DNA of 50,323 bases from a virus: the IMG/VR virus record IMGVR_UViG_3300010885_003155, positions 1 to 50,323 of that record; one strand, written 5' to 3'. This document shows, one piece after another, positions 8,349-15,813 of this stretch. Under the pieces are notes generated by a model. The model saw only the letters and a list, made by a program, of their open reading frames with translations, made no database searches and was not told where the DNA came from. Made by a program: the position numbers and the translations under genes. The stretch's first letter is position 1. Every line of letters begins with the position of its first letter.

Positions 8349-9086
8349 ATGCAAAACGAAAAAGGTTACGATCTAGCTGGCCGCAGTCTCTTCATTGCGC
8401 TTCCGGCCTATGACTTCAAAGTCTCTTTGAAGCTTGCTATTTCGCTAGCCCAATTCGCGCAGCAGGCTCAGCAGCACGGGGTATCCATCCAGATTGGCAG
8501 CATTTGCGGCTGTTCGGTGGTATCCCGTGCTCGCAACCTCCTCGCGCAAGATATGCTCGACTCCGACTGCACCGACCTGATGTTCATCGATAGTGACATC
8601 AACTTCGAAGCAGTGGATATCTTCCGTCTGATGGCTTGGACCTCGGACCCTAAGAAGGGCATTGTTGCTGGTGTACCTCGTACACGTAGCACGACCAAAA
8701 CTTATATCGGCACGCTTGATGCGGACGAGAATGGTGAGCTTACGATGAATAGCATGGGCCTTGTCCGTGCTAAGCGCGTGGCTACTGCCTTCATGATGGT
8801 TCGCCGCGATGTCTTCGAAACCCTTGATGCAGCCCACCCCGAGTGGCGCTACTACGATGAGCGTACGGAACGCACTGTCCCCTGCATGTTTGATTTCATG
8901 CTGACCGAAGAAGGTTACGTCGGAGAGGACTACCTCTTCTGTGACCGTGTTCGCGAACAGGGTTTTGAAGTCTGGATCGACCCAACCATCAAGTTGGGGC
9001 ACATGGGTGTGCAAGAATACGAAGGCGAGTTTGGTAGAGATGTCCTCTACCCGATGCTTATCCCATCACAGAAGGAAGTAGCCTAG
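8349..9086 (+). CDS. Glycosyltransferase, GT-A fold (virion module copy)
   Basis: 245 residues. A GT-A type nucleotide-sugar transferase is indicated by an N-terminal strand SLFIALPAYD, the helix motif SRARNLLAQDML (59-70) and the metal-binding D-x-D in LMFIDSDINF (Asp81, Asp83). A later EDYLFCDRVREQG segment carries the acidic EDY motif of family-2-like enzymes. Length and motif spacing match the second enzyme at 46124-46894, in which the D-x-D lies at the same residue numbers. It starts 3 bases after a beta-rich virion gene and is followed with no gap by the tagged-protein cluster. A likely substrate is a virion protein or host glycan, but this is inference. Confidence 0.8.
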   Translation: MQNEKGYDLAGRSLFIALPAYDFKVSLKLAISLAQFAQQAQQHGVSIQIGSICGCSVVSRARNLLAQDMLDSDCTDLMFIDSDINFEAVDIFRLMAWTSDPKKGIVAGVPRTRSTTKTYIGTLDADENGELTMNSMGLVRAKRVATAFMMVRRDVFETLDAAHPEWRYYDERTERTVPCMFDFMLTEEGYVGEDYLFCDRVREQGFEVWIDPTIKLGHMGVQEYEGEFGRDVLYPMLIPSQKEVA

Positions 9087-9518
9087 ATGTCTCTCCCAAT
9101 GATGCCTCCCCCTCAGACGCTTCCCCCGCCTATTCCTGCAGGTCCAAGCCCCACGGCTCCTCAGGTTGCGCCTACGGGTATGCCTACGCCTCCACCTTCT
9201 CCTTCTATGGGGGGTGTTAATCCGGCCATTCTTGCCGCTCAGGCTGCTGTTGCTCGAATGAATGCTCAACCTACGCCCCCCGCTGCTCCCGCAGGACCTA
9301 CTCCTGCTCAGCTAGCCGCTCAGCAGGCTGCTCAAGCTAATGCCCGCAAGCAAGCTCTCGGTGCTGCTGTAGGCCCCCGTCGTGCCAAGGGTGGCACGAT
9401 CAAGAAGGCTAAGGGCGGTACAATCAAGAAGATGGCCAAGGGCGGCTCTGTCTCCTCAGCTTCCAAGCGCGGTGATGGCTGCTGTTCCAAGGGTAAGACT
9501 AAAGGGCGGTTTGTGTAA
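9087..9518 (+). CDS. Pro/Ala-rich protein with KGG repeats and C-terminal Cys tag
   Basis: 143 residues, beginning at the base after the previous stop. Residues 1-100 are a disordered Pro/Ala/Gln-rich region. Three basic KGG repeats follow (AKGGTIKK, AKGGTIKKM, AKGGSV), and then a tag ending in RGDGCCSKGKTKGRFV. The last 27 residues are also the last 27 of the next protein, with almost identical DNA. The protein is strongly basic. It may be a virion-associated or nucleic-acid-binding protein; the function of the tag is unknown. It overlaps the next ATG by one base. Confidence 0.75.
   Translation: MSLPMMPPPQTLPPPIPAGPSPTAPQVAPTGMPTPPPSPSMGGVNPAILAAQAAVARMNAQPTPPAAPAGPTPAQLAAQQAAQANARKQALGAAVGPRRAKGGTIKKAKGGTIKKMAKGGSVSSASKRGDGCCSKGKTKGRFV
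9435..9517 (+). repeat. 83-bp direct repeat, copy 1 (C-terminal tag)
   Basis: Encodes the tag at the 3' end of the 9087 gene. The second copy at 9788-9870 is 353 bases downstream and differs only at 9443 (C) versus 9796 (T), a silent change. The match begins and ends with the tag-coding region. Confidence 0.95.
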
Positions 9519-9871
9519 TGCCAGAATATAAAGGCAGTAAAAAATTAGGGGTATCCTCTAACGCTGATGCAACTGAAGACAGCGATAAGATGGATCGTGC
9601 GCGGAAAAAGCTTGGTGATATGGCGGGTGTATATTCCGGCTATAACGGTGCTGATCCTAATGATCCTTATTTTAAAGAAGCTGCTGTACGGGTGAAGCAG
9701 GCAGACACGCTGAAGAAGCTATCCAAGGATACTGAGACCAAAATTAGCCGCGCCAAGGAGAAAGACGCTCCTAACGTCGTTGCATATGCCAAGGGTGGCT
9801 CTGTCTCCTCAGCTTCCAAGCGCGGTGATGGCTGCTGTTCCAAGGGTAAGACTAAAGGGCGGTTTGTGTAG
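9518..9871 (+). CDS. Small charged protein with the same C-terminal Cys tag
   Basis: 117 residues. The body (1-88) is mixed charged and helix-like (MDRARKKLGDMAGVYSGYNG; ADTLKKLSKDTETKISRAKE) and unrelated to the preceding protein. The last 27 residues repeat that protein's tag exactly (GGSV, then DGCCSKGKTKGRFV). The tag DNA differs at one of 83 positions, so it was copied recently or is held by conversion. The ATG overlaps the previous stop by one base, and the stop overlaps the next GTG. Unknown function. Confidence 0.75.
   Translation: MPEYKGSKKLGVSSNADATEDSDKMDRARKKLGDMAGVYSGYNGADPNDPYFKEAAVRVKQADTLKKLSKDTETKISRAKEKDAPNVVAYAKGGSVSSASKRGDGCCSKGKTKGRFV
9788..9870 (+). repeat. 83-bp direct repeat, copy 2 (C-terminal tag)
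   Basis: Encodes the tag at the 3' end of the 9518 gene. It is identical to 9435-9517 except for one silent base. Sequence identity stops at the edges of the tag, so only this segment was duplicated or homogenised. Confidence 0.95.
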
Positions 9872-10125
9872 TGGCCAACTCTCCTGCTTGGACCCGTAAG
9901 GAAGGCAAGAACCCTAAAGGCGGCTTGAACGCCAAGGGCCGTGCGTCTTACAATAAAGCCAATCCGGGGAAGCCGGGGCTTAAAGCCCCACAGCCTGAAG
10001 GCGGCTCTCGCAAGAAGTCATTTTGTGCCCGCATGTCGGGTATGAAAAAGAAGCTTACTAGCGCCAAGACTGCCAATGACCCCAATAGCCGTATCAACAA
10101 ATCCTTACGGGCTTGGAAGTGCTAA
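9871..10125 (+). CDS. Small basic phage protein (DUF6321-like)
   Basis: 84 residues with a GTG start overlapping the previous TAG by one base. It has a clear conserved pattern: SPAWTRKEGKNPKGGLNAKG at the N-terminus (3-22), then RKKSFCARMSGMK in the middle (about 47-59), and an NKSLRAWKC end. This matches, from memory, the phage/bacterial family DUF6321, whose function is unknown. Two conserved Cys (in SFCARM and the terminal residue) and many basic residues suggest nucleic-acid or metal binding, as inference only. It is part of the small-basic-protein run, but lacks the GKTKG tag. Confidence 0.8.
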   Translation: MANSPAWTRKEGKNPKGGLNAKGRASYNKANPGKPGLKAPQPEGGSRKKSFCARMSGMKKKLTSAKTANDPNSRINKSLRAWKC

Positions 10126-10126
10126 C

Positions 10127-10297
10127 ATGATTAGAGAAGAAACCTTTAAACACATCATCGATGCACTGTCCTTTGCGACGGTCCTAGGGACTATTGTAAA
10201 CATGCTTCCCGCTGTCGCAGCAGTATTCACAATCATTTGGACAGCAATTCGTATTTACGAAACTAAGACTGTCCAAAATTGGCTGAGGAAAAAGTGA
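10127..10297 (+). CDS. Small membrane protein, possible holin
   Basis: 56 residues from the ATG at 10127, the base after the first residue following the previous stop; a longer frame from 10076 would overlap that gene heavily. A hydrophobic segment covers about residues 14-42 (FATVLGTIVNMLPAVAAVF), long enough for one or two membrane spans. It is flanked by charged ends and a basic C-terminus NWLRKK. Size and topology suit a holin or a spanin-like protein, but it is about 10 kb from the endolysin, which has its own holin-like neighbour. It overlaps the next gene by one base. Confidence 0.6.
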   Translation: MIREETFKHIIDALSFATVLGTIVNMLPAVAAVFTIIWTAIRIYETKTVQNWLRKK

Positions 10298-10488
10298 TGG
10301 ATATGGAAAGCTCTAAGAAAGATATGGCTCAAGACAAAGCTGTTGTGAAGAAGGCATTTAAAATGCACGACGCACAAGAGCACAAGGGTGAGCATACAAA
10401 CCTATCAAAACTTAAGTCTGGCGGCTCTGTTTCGGCTCGCGCCGACGGTTGTTGCAGCCGTGGTAAGACTAAAGGAAAGATGGTATAA
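10297..10488 (+). CDS. Small protein with a variant of the Cys tag
   Basis: 63 residues from the ATG at 10297, which overlaps the previous TGA by one base and follows a GAGGA site. A TTG at 10279 is a weaker alternative. The N-terminal 40 residues are charged and helical. The C-terminus carries GGSVSARADGCCSRGKTKGK, the same tag as the 9087 and 9518 genes but with clearly different codons. The protein sequence of the tag is therefore kept while the DNA diverges. The stop overlaps the next ATG (TAATG). Confidence 0.75.
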   Translation: MDMESSKKDMAQDKAVVKKAFKMHDAQEHKGEHTNLSKLKSGGSVSARADGCCSRGKTKGKMV

Positions 10489-11060
10489 TGCCCTCGTCGA
10501 GCGCCAAGCAGGCTAACTTTATGCGTGCTATCGCTCATAGCCCATCATTCGCCAAGAAAGTTGGCGTGAAGCAATCAGTAGGTAAGGACTTTGAAATGGC
10601 CGATAAGAAAATGAAAAAGTTTGGTTCTGGTGGTATCACTAAGGACATGCCAACTTCTAATGCTATGGGTGATATGGGTATGGCTAAGGGTGGTAGCGCT
10701 AAGGCTAAGGCTAAGGCCAAGGCCAAGGGCATGATGGCTATGTCCATGATTAAGGACCGTATTGGTCGCGCTATGGCTTCTCGCGGTGCAGAGGCTCCTA
10801 TGGCTGCACCTCCTTCCGCCCCTATGGATGCCGCACCTCCTCCCGCTCCACCCCCCGCTCCACCCCCCGCTGGCCCTCCTATGGGTGGCGCTCCCGGCAT
10901 GAAAAAGGGCGGCAAGACCAAGATGGCCAAAGGCGGCGGTATCGAGCGCAAAGGCAAGACCAACACCAAGATGGTCAAGATGGCCAAGGGTGGTTCCATC
11001 GACGGCATCGCTCAGCGCGGTAAGACTCGTTGTGCTGGTGCACATCTAGGCGCTAAGTAA
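10488..11060 (+). CDS. Lys/Gly/Pro-rich basic protein with KGG repeats
   Basis: 190 residues. The N-terminus (2-35, SSSAKQANFMRAIAHSPSFA continuing to a KKVGVKQSVGKDF block) is a conserved phage motif whose function I do not know. There follow an AKAKAKAKAKG run (about 70-80), a Pro-rich segment (110-140), and KGG-type repeats ending in KGGSIDGIAQRGKTRCAGAHLGAK. The last part is a variant of the tag in which Cys-Cys is replaced by Ile-Ala. It is extremely basic. Simple codon repeats (GGCTAAGGCTAAGG) explain the large antisense frames here, which are not genes. Confidence 0.75.
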   Translation: MPSSSAKQANFMRAIAHSPSFAKKVGVKQSVGKDFEMADKKMKKFGSGGITKDMPTSNAMGDMGMAKGGSAKAKAKAKAKGMMAMSMIKDRIGRAMASRGAEAPMAAPPSAPMDAAPPPAPPPAPPPAGPPMGGAPGMKKGGKTKMAKGGGIERKGKTNTKMVKMAKGGSIDGIAQRGKTRCAGAHLGAK

Positions 11061-11061
11061 A

Positions 11062-11325
11062 ATGCGTCCGTCTCGGGGTATGGGCGATATGAAAGCGTCA
11101 AAGATGCCTAAGAAAGCATGTGGTGGGGGTAAGATGATGGCCAAGGGTGGGAGTGCAAACTTTATCCAGAAGGCTATCAAGAAGCCCGGTGCTCTTCGCG
11201 CTGAGCTTGGAGCCAAGAAGGGTGAGCCAATTCCAGCTAAGAAGCTCGCCGCCGCAGCCAAGAAGCCCGGTAAGGTCGGCCAACGCGCCCGGTTTGCTGA
11301 AGTTCTGAAAGGCTTCAAGAAGTGA
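11062..11325 (+). CDS. Small basic phage protein with FIQKAIKKPGALR motif
   Basis: 87 residues, starting one base after the previous stop. It has a KKACGGGKMMAKGGS basic/KGG lead, then a conserved core NFIQKAIKKPGALRAELGAK and a KKPGKVGQRARFAEVLKGF end. The core resembles, from memory, a small phage protein found in head or tail regions of aquatic phages. The KGG element links it to the preceding tagged proteins. Probably helical and DNA- or virion-associated; no function is established. It overlaps the next GTG start. Confidence 0.75.
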   Translation: MRPSRGMGDMKASKMPKKACGGGKMMAKGGSANFIQKAIKKPGALRAELGAKKGEPIPAKKLAAAAKKPGKVGQRARFAEVLKGFKK

Positions 11326-12032
11326 CCACGACTGGTACCACTGCGTTCAATTTGAACCTCAATGACCTCGTTGAAGAGGCTTTTGAGCGCTGTGGTGCTG
11401 AGCTTCGTTCGGGCTATGACCTGCGCACGGCGCGGCGTAGCCTCAACCTACTGACCATTGAGTGGGCTAATCGGGGCATTAACCTGTGGACTATCGAGCA
11501 AGGCTCGATTGCTATGGTTCAAGGGACATCTACGTACGATCTTCCTATCGATACGATTGACCTACTCGACCATGTAATTCGTACAAATACAGGTCAGGCA
11601 CAGCTTGATATCAATATCAACCGTATCAGTGCTGATACCTACATCACGATCCCGAACAAGAATGCTCAAGGGCGTCCTATTCAGGTCTGGATCAACCGTC
11701 AGTCAGGTGCGACCTATCCGGTGACTGGGATAGCTGCACCACAGATTAACGTGTGGCCGATGCCGGATCAGAGCAACTACTACACCTTCTTCTATTACCG
11801 TCTGCGCCGTATGCAGGACGCAGGGGATGGTATCAGTACTCAAGATATCCCGTTCCGCTTCCTTCCTTGTATGGTGGCAGGACTAGCATATCATCTGTCG
11901 CTTAAAATCCCCGGCGCTATGGAGCGTACGATGATGCTAAAGCAGATGTACGATGAGGCATGGCAACAGGCCGCTGATGAAGATCGTGAGAAGGCCCCCC
12001 TGCGGATCGCTCCGCGCCAGATGTTTATCTAG
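11322..12032 (+). CDS. Head-tail adaptor (P22 gp4-like)
   Basis: 236 residues, starting at a GTG within the previous stop codon region. It opens with a helical segment (LNLNDLVEEAFERCGAELRS, about 11-30), continues with an RSLNLLTIEWANRGINLWTI helix, a beta region (TYDLPIDTIDLLDHVIRT) and a NVWPMPDQSNYYTFFYYR strand. It ends with a helix-rich C-terminus around PCMVAGLAYHLSLKIPGA. This is the layout of the adaptor ring proteins that bind the portal in podoviruses (gp4 of P22, gp11 of T7). Position before the second adaptor at 12800 supports the role. Confidence 0.75.
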   Translation: MTTTGTTAFNLNLNDLVEEAFERCGAELRSGYDLRTARRSLNLLTIEWANRGINLWTIEQGSIAMVQGTSTYDLPIDTIDLLDHVIRTNTGQAQLDININRISADTYITIPNKNAQGRPIQVWINRQSGATYPVTGIAAPQINVWPMPDQSNYYTFFYYRLRRMQDAGDGISTQDIPFRFLPCMVAGLAYHLSLKIPGAMERTMMLKQMYDEAWQQAADEDREKAPLRIAPRQMFI

Positions 12033-12040
12033 GGGGTCTT

Positions 12041-12472
12041 ATGCCTAATCCATTTGCTTCAGGTAAGTGGGCTATCTCAGAGTGCGACCGATGCGGTCAG
12101 CGCTATAAGCTCAAGCAGCTTAAGAAGCTCACCATCAAAACCAAAACTACGAATATCCTCGTATGCCCATCGTGCTGGGAACCTGATCAGCCACAGCTGC
12201 AGATCGGCATGTATCCGGTTGATGATCCCCAAGCGCTGCGTAATCCACGCCCTGATATCAGCTATTGGCAAGCGGGCCTCAACGGTATTCGCACCGAGCA
12301 GTATTCAGTACCCAACAGTAATGTGCTAGCCTTCGGTACCCCAACTATGGGGAGCCGTGATATCCAGTGGGGATGGAACCCGGTGGGGCTAAATAATGCT
12401 TTGTCTTTGCCTGATCTTCCAAATACGCTATTAGCTACAGGTACAGTCGGTACCGTAACGGTACAAACATAG
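12041..12472 (+). CDS. Small zinc-ribbon virion protein
   Basis: 143 residues. Two Cys pairs, CDRC (Cys15, Cys18) and CPSC (Cys42, Cys45), separated by a basic stretch (KLKQLKKL), form a probable zinc ribbon. The rest (about 60-143) is Pro/Asn/Gly-rich and ends in a Thr/Val strand. Because it sits between the two head-tail adaptor genes it is probably a connector or virion component and not a transcription factor, though the ribbon itself would not exclude DNA contact. Confidence 0.7.
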   Translation: MPNPFASGKWAISECDRCGQRYKLKQLKKLTIKTKTTNILVCPSCWEPDQPQLQIGMYPVDDPQALRNPRPDISYWQAGLNGIRTEQYSVPNSNVLAFGTPTMGSRDIQWGWNPVGLNNALSLPDLPNTLLATGTVGTVTVQT

Positions 12473-12481
12473 GAATAAGTC

Positions 12482-12610
12482 ATGGCCAAGGGTGGTAAGA
12501 CCAACGAGCAGATGCTGAAACTGGGCCGCAACCTCGCTAAGGTTGCCAATCAAAAGAACTCCGTGCGCAAGGTGCCCACAAACGAAGTAAAGGTGAACCC
12601 AAATGGCTAA
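12482..12610 (+). CDS. Very small KGG protein (42 aa)
   Basis: Reading from the ATG at 12482 gives 42 residues beginning MAKGGKTNEQMLKLGRNLAK and ending VKVNPNG. It fills the otherwise empty gap, overlaps the next ATG by 8 bases, and begins with the same KGGK element as the small proteins at 9087-11325. A helix-like core with basic residues follows. Similar tiny KGGK...NEQM proteins occur in related phages, from memory. Unknown function. Confidence 0.65.
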   Translation: MAKGGKTNEQMLKLGRNLAKVANQKNSVRKVPTNEVKVNPNG

Positions 12611-12800
12611 TTCCGATAAGTGGTCGTACCTTTCAGCGGACGCTAACCCGCTTCCTTCGCGTCGTCAGCAGACGATGGATTATTCGGTCGGTACGGGTGA
12701 CAATGGCTATCCCAATAAGATTGCCAACACTCAGACCCTGCGTACCCGTGGTACCAAACTGGCTACCAAAGGTAACAGCAGCAGCACGAAGATGGGCTAA
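12603..12800 (+). CDS. Small hypothetical protein
   Basis: 65 residues, polar and Ser/Asn/Thr-rich, with RRQQTMDYSVGTGDNGYPNK in the centre and a basic Thr-rich end. It overlaps the gene before by 8 bases and shares its last base with the next ATG (TAATG), so it is a member of the coupled connector operon. No recognisable motif. Confidence 0.65.
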   Translation: MANSDKWSYLSADANPLPSRRQQTMDYSVGTGDNGYPNKIANTQTLRTRGTKLATKGNSSSTKMG

Positions 12801-13459
12801 TGAACTACGCTGCTCTTGTCTCTGCCATCAAGGCGTATACCGAAAACGACTTCCCGGATACGGCGGGGTCTGGCGGTCTGACGTCTACTGAGCAGATCAA
12901 TATCTTCATCCAAGAAGCAGAGCAGCGTATTTTTAACACAGTCCAGCTACTGGACCTACGTAAGAACGTGACGGGTTACCTGACGTCGGGTAACAAGTAC
13001 CTGACCGTCCCCGCAGATTGGCTTGCCAACTTCTCGCTTGCGGTCATCGACGCTAGTGGGGCCTATAGCTACCTGCTTGATAAGGATGTGAACTTTATCC
13101 GTGAGTCGTTCCCAAATCCTACAGCTGTAGGGCTTCCAACTCACTACGCATTCTTTGATCAGAACTCTTACATCATCGGCCCTACGCCTGATAATTCCTA
13201 TCAAGTTGAGCTACACTATTTCTATTACCCACAGTCCATCGTGACAGCGGGCACATCGTGGCTCGGGGATAATTTTGACAGCGTGCTGCTCTATGGTTCT
13301 TTGCTCGAAGCCTACACCTTTATGAAAGGTGAAGCAGATGTTATAGGTGGCTACCAGAAACGGTACGACGAAGCGATGGCTATGCTCAAGCAACTCGGTG
13401 AGGGCAAGAACCGTCAGGATATGTACCGTACATCACAAGTTAGGTACCCTGTCCGATGA
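12800..13459 (+). CDS. Head-tail adaptor (SU10-type)
   Basis: 219 residues. It begins with a helical LVSAIKAYTENDFPD segment, then TEQINIFIQEAEQRIFNTVQ (about 31-50), a beta region with YLTVPADWL and FPNPTAVGLPTHYAFF, a VELHYFYYPQSI strand, and a C-terminal helix ending in RTSQVRYPV. This plan is that of the phage adaptor family typified by Escherichia phage SU10, whose members join the portal to the tail. The pairing with 11322 (gp4-like) suggests two stacked adaptor or connector rings. The stop overlaps the next ATG (CGATGA). Confidence 0.75.
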   Translation: MNYAALVSAIKAYTENDFPDTAGSGGLTSTEQINIFIQEAEQRIFNTVQLLDLRKNVTGYLTSGNKYLTVPADWLANFSLAVIDASGAYSYLLDKDVNFIRESFPNPTAVGLPTHYAFFDQNSYIIGPTPDNSYQVELHYFYYPQSIVTAGTSWLGDNFDSVLLYGSLLEAYTFMKGEADVIGGYQKRYDEAMAMLKQLGEGKNRQDMYRTSQVRYPVR

Positions 13460-13740
13460 TTGCTCAACTTGAAACCGCCCTTGGTACTGTGCAGGTTATG
13501 ACCACGAATGGTCGTGGCTTTTCTGCTGAAGAGCTTGCTGAACGCGCTCTAAACCAGATCATCAACGTAGGCGATAATGCACCCCCGGTGATTGCGGAGC
13601 AGGCTCGCGCCTTCCGTGAAAACCTGCGTGAAGTGCTTATCTACTATATGAACGAAGCCATGCGCTCTCGTAACGTAACTCTGGCAGCTAAACTCAATGG
13701 GGCTGGCTATCCTGAGTTTGTAAAACTCATTGATCTGTAA
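13456..13740 (+). CDS. Conserved small helical phage protein
   Basis: 94 residues. The pattern TNGRGFSAEELAERALNQII, then VIAEQARAFRENLREVLIYY, then AKLNGAGYPEFVKLI is a conserved phage family known to me only as hypothetical; it is widespread near tail genes. It is entirely helical, without Cys, and starts 4 bases inside the previous gene. Likely structural or chaperone-like for the tail; not provable from the sequence. Confidence 0.75.
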   Translation: MIAQLETALGTVQVMTTNGRGFSAEELAERALNQIINVGDNAPPVIAEQARAFRENLREVLIYYMNEAMRSRNVTLAAKLNGAGYPEFVKLIDL

Positions 13741-13751
13741 GGAGATTATCG

Positions 13752-14225
13752 ATGGCTATCCAACAGGCTATGTGTACGAGCTTTAAGGCAGAAATTCTGC
13801 TAGCTGTACATGACTTCCGCAACACTGGCGGCGACACCTATAAGCTGGCGATGTATACCTCATCGGCTACGATTGACGCCAACACGACCGCTTACACGGC
13901 TACCAACGAAACTACCGGTACGAACTATACCGCTGGCGGCGGTACACTAGTTAATGGTGGTGTGACGGCTACAAACACCTCGACTTCGGCTGGTACGGGT
14001 TTCACAACCTTCAGCAATTTAACTTTTTCAAATGCAACGGTTACGGCTCGCGGTGCACTAATCTACAACACGACCCCTTCGGCTAACGGTACAGCGAATA
14101 CCACGCTAACCAATGCTGCTGTGGCTGTGCTGGACTTTGGTGCAGATAAGACCTCAACGGCTGGTGACTTCACCATCATCTTCCCGACGAATAACAACAC
14201 CTCGGCTATTATCAGGATTGCGTAA
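13752..14225 (+). CDS. Beta-rich virion protein
   Basis: 157 residues, with AAGGAG before the ATG. It starts with a conserved-looking CTSFKAEILLAVHDF segment (8-22), then YKLAMYTSSATIDANTTAY, followed by a Thr/Asn/Gly/Ala-rich beta region that ends in NNNTSAIIRIA. The N-terminal pattern (FKxELLxGxHDF...YKLALYTSSA) is common in tail/virion proteins of related phages, from memory. The next gene begins in its stop codon (TAATG). Probably a tail or fibre-attachment protein. Confidence 0.7.
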   Translation: MAIQQAMCTSFKAEILLAVHDFRNTGGDTYKLAMYTSSATIDANTTAYTATNETTGTNYTAGGGTLVNGGVTATNTSTSAGTGFTTFSNLTFSNATVTARGALIYNTTPSANGTANTTLTNAAVAVLDFGADKTSTAGDFTIIFPTNNNTSAIIRIA

Positions 14226-15457
14226 TGGCTCTTGTTCTCGCCAACCGCGTACAAGAAACGACGACCACTACTGGCACTGGCACGGTTACTCTTGCTGGTG
14301 CTGTTAGTGGTTATCAGTCGTTTGCGGCTATTGGGGACACTAACACTACGTATTACACGATCACTAGTGGTACCGCTTGGGAAGTTGGAATTGGTACATA
14401 CACGTCTGCTGGTACTACATTATCCCGTGATACCGTCCTATCGTCCAGCGCAGGTGGTACAACTAAGATTACCCTAGCGGGTACGAGCACGGTGTTCGTT
14501 ACCTACCCGGCTGAGAAGTCGGTTAATCTGGACGCTTCCGGTAACGCAACAGCACTAGGCATACCAGCTAGTGGTACTGTGACAAACCTGACGGGTACAG
14601 CCTCAATCAATATAAACGGCACCGTGGGTGCTACGACGGCGAACACGGGTGCGTTTACGTCGCTGTCCTACACGACCACGCTGACGGGCGGCACAGGCAT
14701 CGTCAATCTTGGCAGCAGTCAGTTTTATAAGGACGCTAGCGGCAACGTCGGAATTGGCGTTACTCCATCCTACAGGCTGCACGTTGTGGGCGGCTACAGC
14801 GTTATTGGCGCTCACAACACCGCTACGCTTGTCGCGTCGTCAGCAACCGGCGGTGCCGCGTTTTCATGGAATAAATCTGCGGGCAGCGCCGAAACTAACA
14901 TCGCAAACATCTTTGATAATGCGCCGATTTCTTTTGAATTTTTGCAAAAGACGGGCGCAAGTACGGCCAACACGCTTTATCAAATGGCGTCAACGTCTCA
15001 TATCTTCTACACTGCCAATGCCGAACGTATGCGCCTCAGCAATGCGGGCGGTGTTTCCATCGGCACTACAACTGATCCCGGCGCAACTAATCTGCTGGTT
15101 GCCGGTACGATATCAGGAACTGTTAAAGCCTATAAAGAATTTGTCACCGCTGCCTCATCGAGCACAGCCTACACGGTTGACCTATCTACGGCCAACATTT
15201 TCAATATCTCTATGACGGGTAACTGTACATTCACATTCACTAACCCGCCGGTTTCAGGTACCTCGTTTAGCTTCACGTTGATCTTGAAGCAAGATGCTAC
15301 TGGATCGCGGACTGCGACGTGGCCCGCATCTGTGAAGTACCCTAATGCTTCAACCCCCACATTGACCACGACAGCCAGCAAGACTGATATCTTTAACTTC
15401 ATCACTGTTGATGGCGGCACGACCTATTTCGGTGCGCTGTCACTGGCCAATATGTAA
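14225..15457 (+). CDS. Tail fibre protein
   Basis: 410 residues. The N-terminal ~110 residues (MALVLANRVQETTTTTGTGT, later WEVGIGTYTSAGTTLSRDTV) are the conserved virion-attachment module of many phage fibres. Residues about 110-290 are a Gly/Thr/Ser/Asn-rich shaft with a YKDASGNVGIG repeat-like motif. The C-terminal ~110 residues (AYTVDLSTANIFNISMTGN onward) form a beta-sheet tip. It is probably exposed and involved in receptor binding. First member of a group of five fibre-type genes. Confidence 0.8.
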   Translation: MALVLANRVQETTTTTGTGTVTLAGAVSGYQSFAAIGDTNTTYYTITSGTAWEVGIGTYTSAGTTLSRDTVLSSSAGGTTKITLAGTSTVFVTYPAEKSVNLDASGNATALGIPASGTVTNLTGTASININGTVGATTANTGAFTSLSYTTTLTGGTGIVNLGSSQFYKDASGNVGIGVTPSYRLHVVGGYSVIGAHNTATLVASSATGGAAFSWNKSAGSAETNIANIFDNAPISFEFLQKTGASTANTLYQMASTSHIFYTANAERMRLSNAGGVSIGTTTDPGATNLLVAGTISGTVKAYKEFVTAASSSTAYTVDLSTANIFNISMTGNCTFTFTNPPVSGTSFSFTLILKQDATGSRTATWPASVKYPNASTPTLTTTASKTDIFNFITVDGGTTYFGALSLANM

Positions 15458-15469
15458 GGAGGATTTACA

Positions 15470-15811
15470 ATGGCTATCACAAAGATCGACGCTATTTATC
15501 TCCACACCGACATGACTTGGGTGGAAGGTGAAGACACGGATAGCACGAAGGCTCGCAATTATCTTGACGCCGAAGGTGTCGAGTACATCCTGCTAAACTA
15601 CGCCGATCCTGCTCAGCATGAAGCTGCTACTAGCCCCCTACATACTTGGGAGTTTGTTGATGGGTATCATGATGTGCAAGCCTTCCCTTTCGTGATTTAC
15701 ACAGAAGTTCACGATGATAGGTCGATGGTAGATTGGCCTAAGGTAATGCTCTACGGCCTGAATGATATCATCACATCGAACATCTCAGACCTCTATAAGC
15801 TTGGGAGGTAG
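15470..15811 (+). CDS. Small protein of possible thioredoxin-like fold
   Basis: 113 residues, with a strong AAGGAGG site. The order of secondary structure (helix ARNYLDAEGVEYI, strand LLNYADPA, helix, then a strand AFPFVIYTEV with Phe-Pro as in the cis-Pro loop) resembles a thioredoxin/glutaredoxin fold. There is no Cys-X-X-Cys, so no redox activity is indicated. It lies between the first fibre and the collagen-like fibre gene, where small chaperone or fibre-assembly proteins are often found. The fold assignment is weak. Confidence 0.65.
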   Translation: MAITKIDAIYLHTDMTWVEGEDTDSTKARNYLDAEGVEYILLNYADPAQHEAATSPLHTWEFVDGYHDVQAFPFVIYTEVHDDRSMVDWPKVMLYGLNDIITSNISDLYKLGR

Positions 15812-15813
15812 TC

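Noticed and set aside
15470-15811. Glutaredoxin call
   Set aside because: Fold pattern is similar but no Cys is present, so redox function is not supported.
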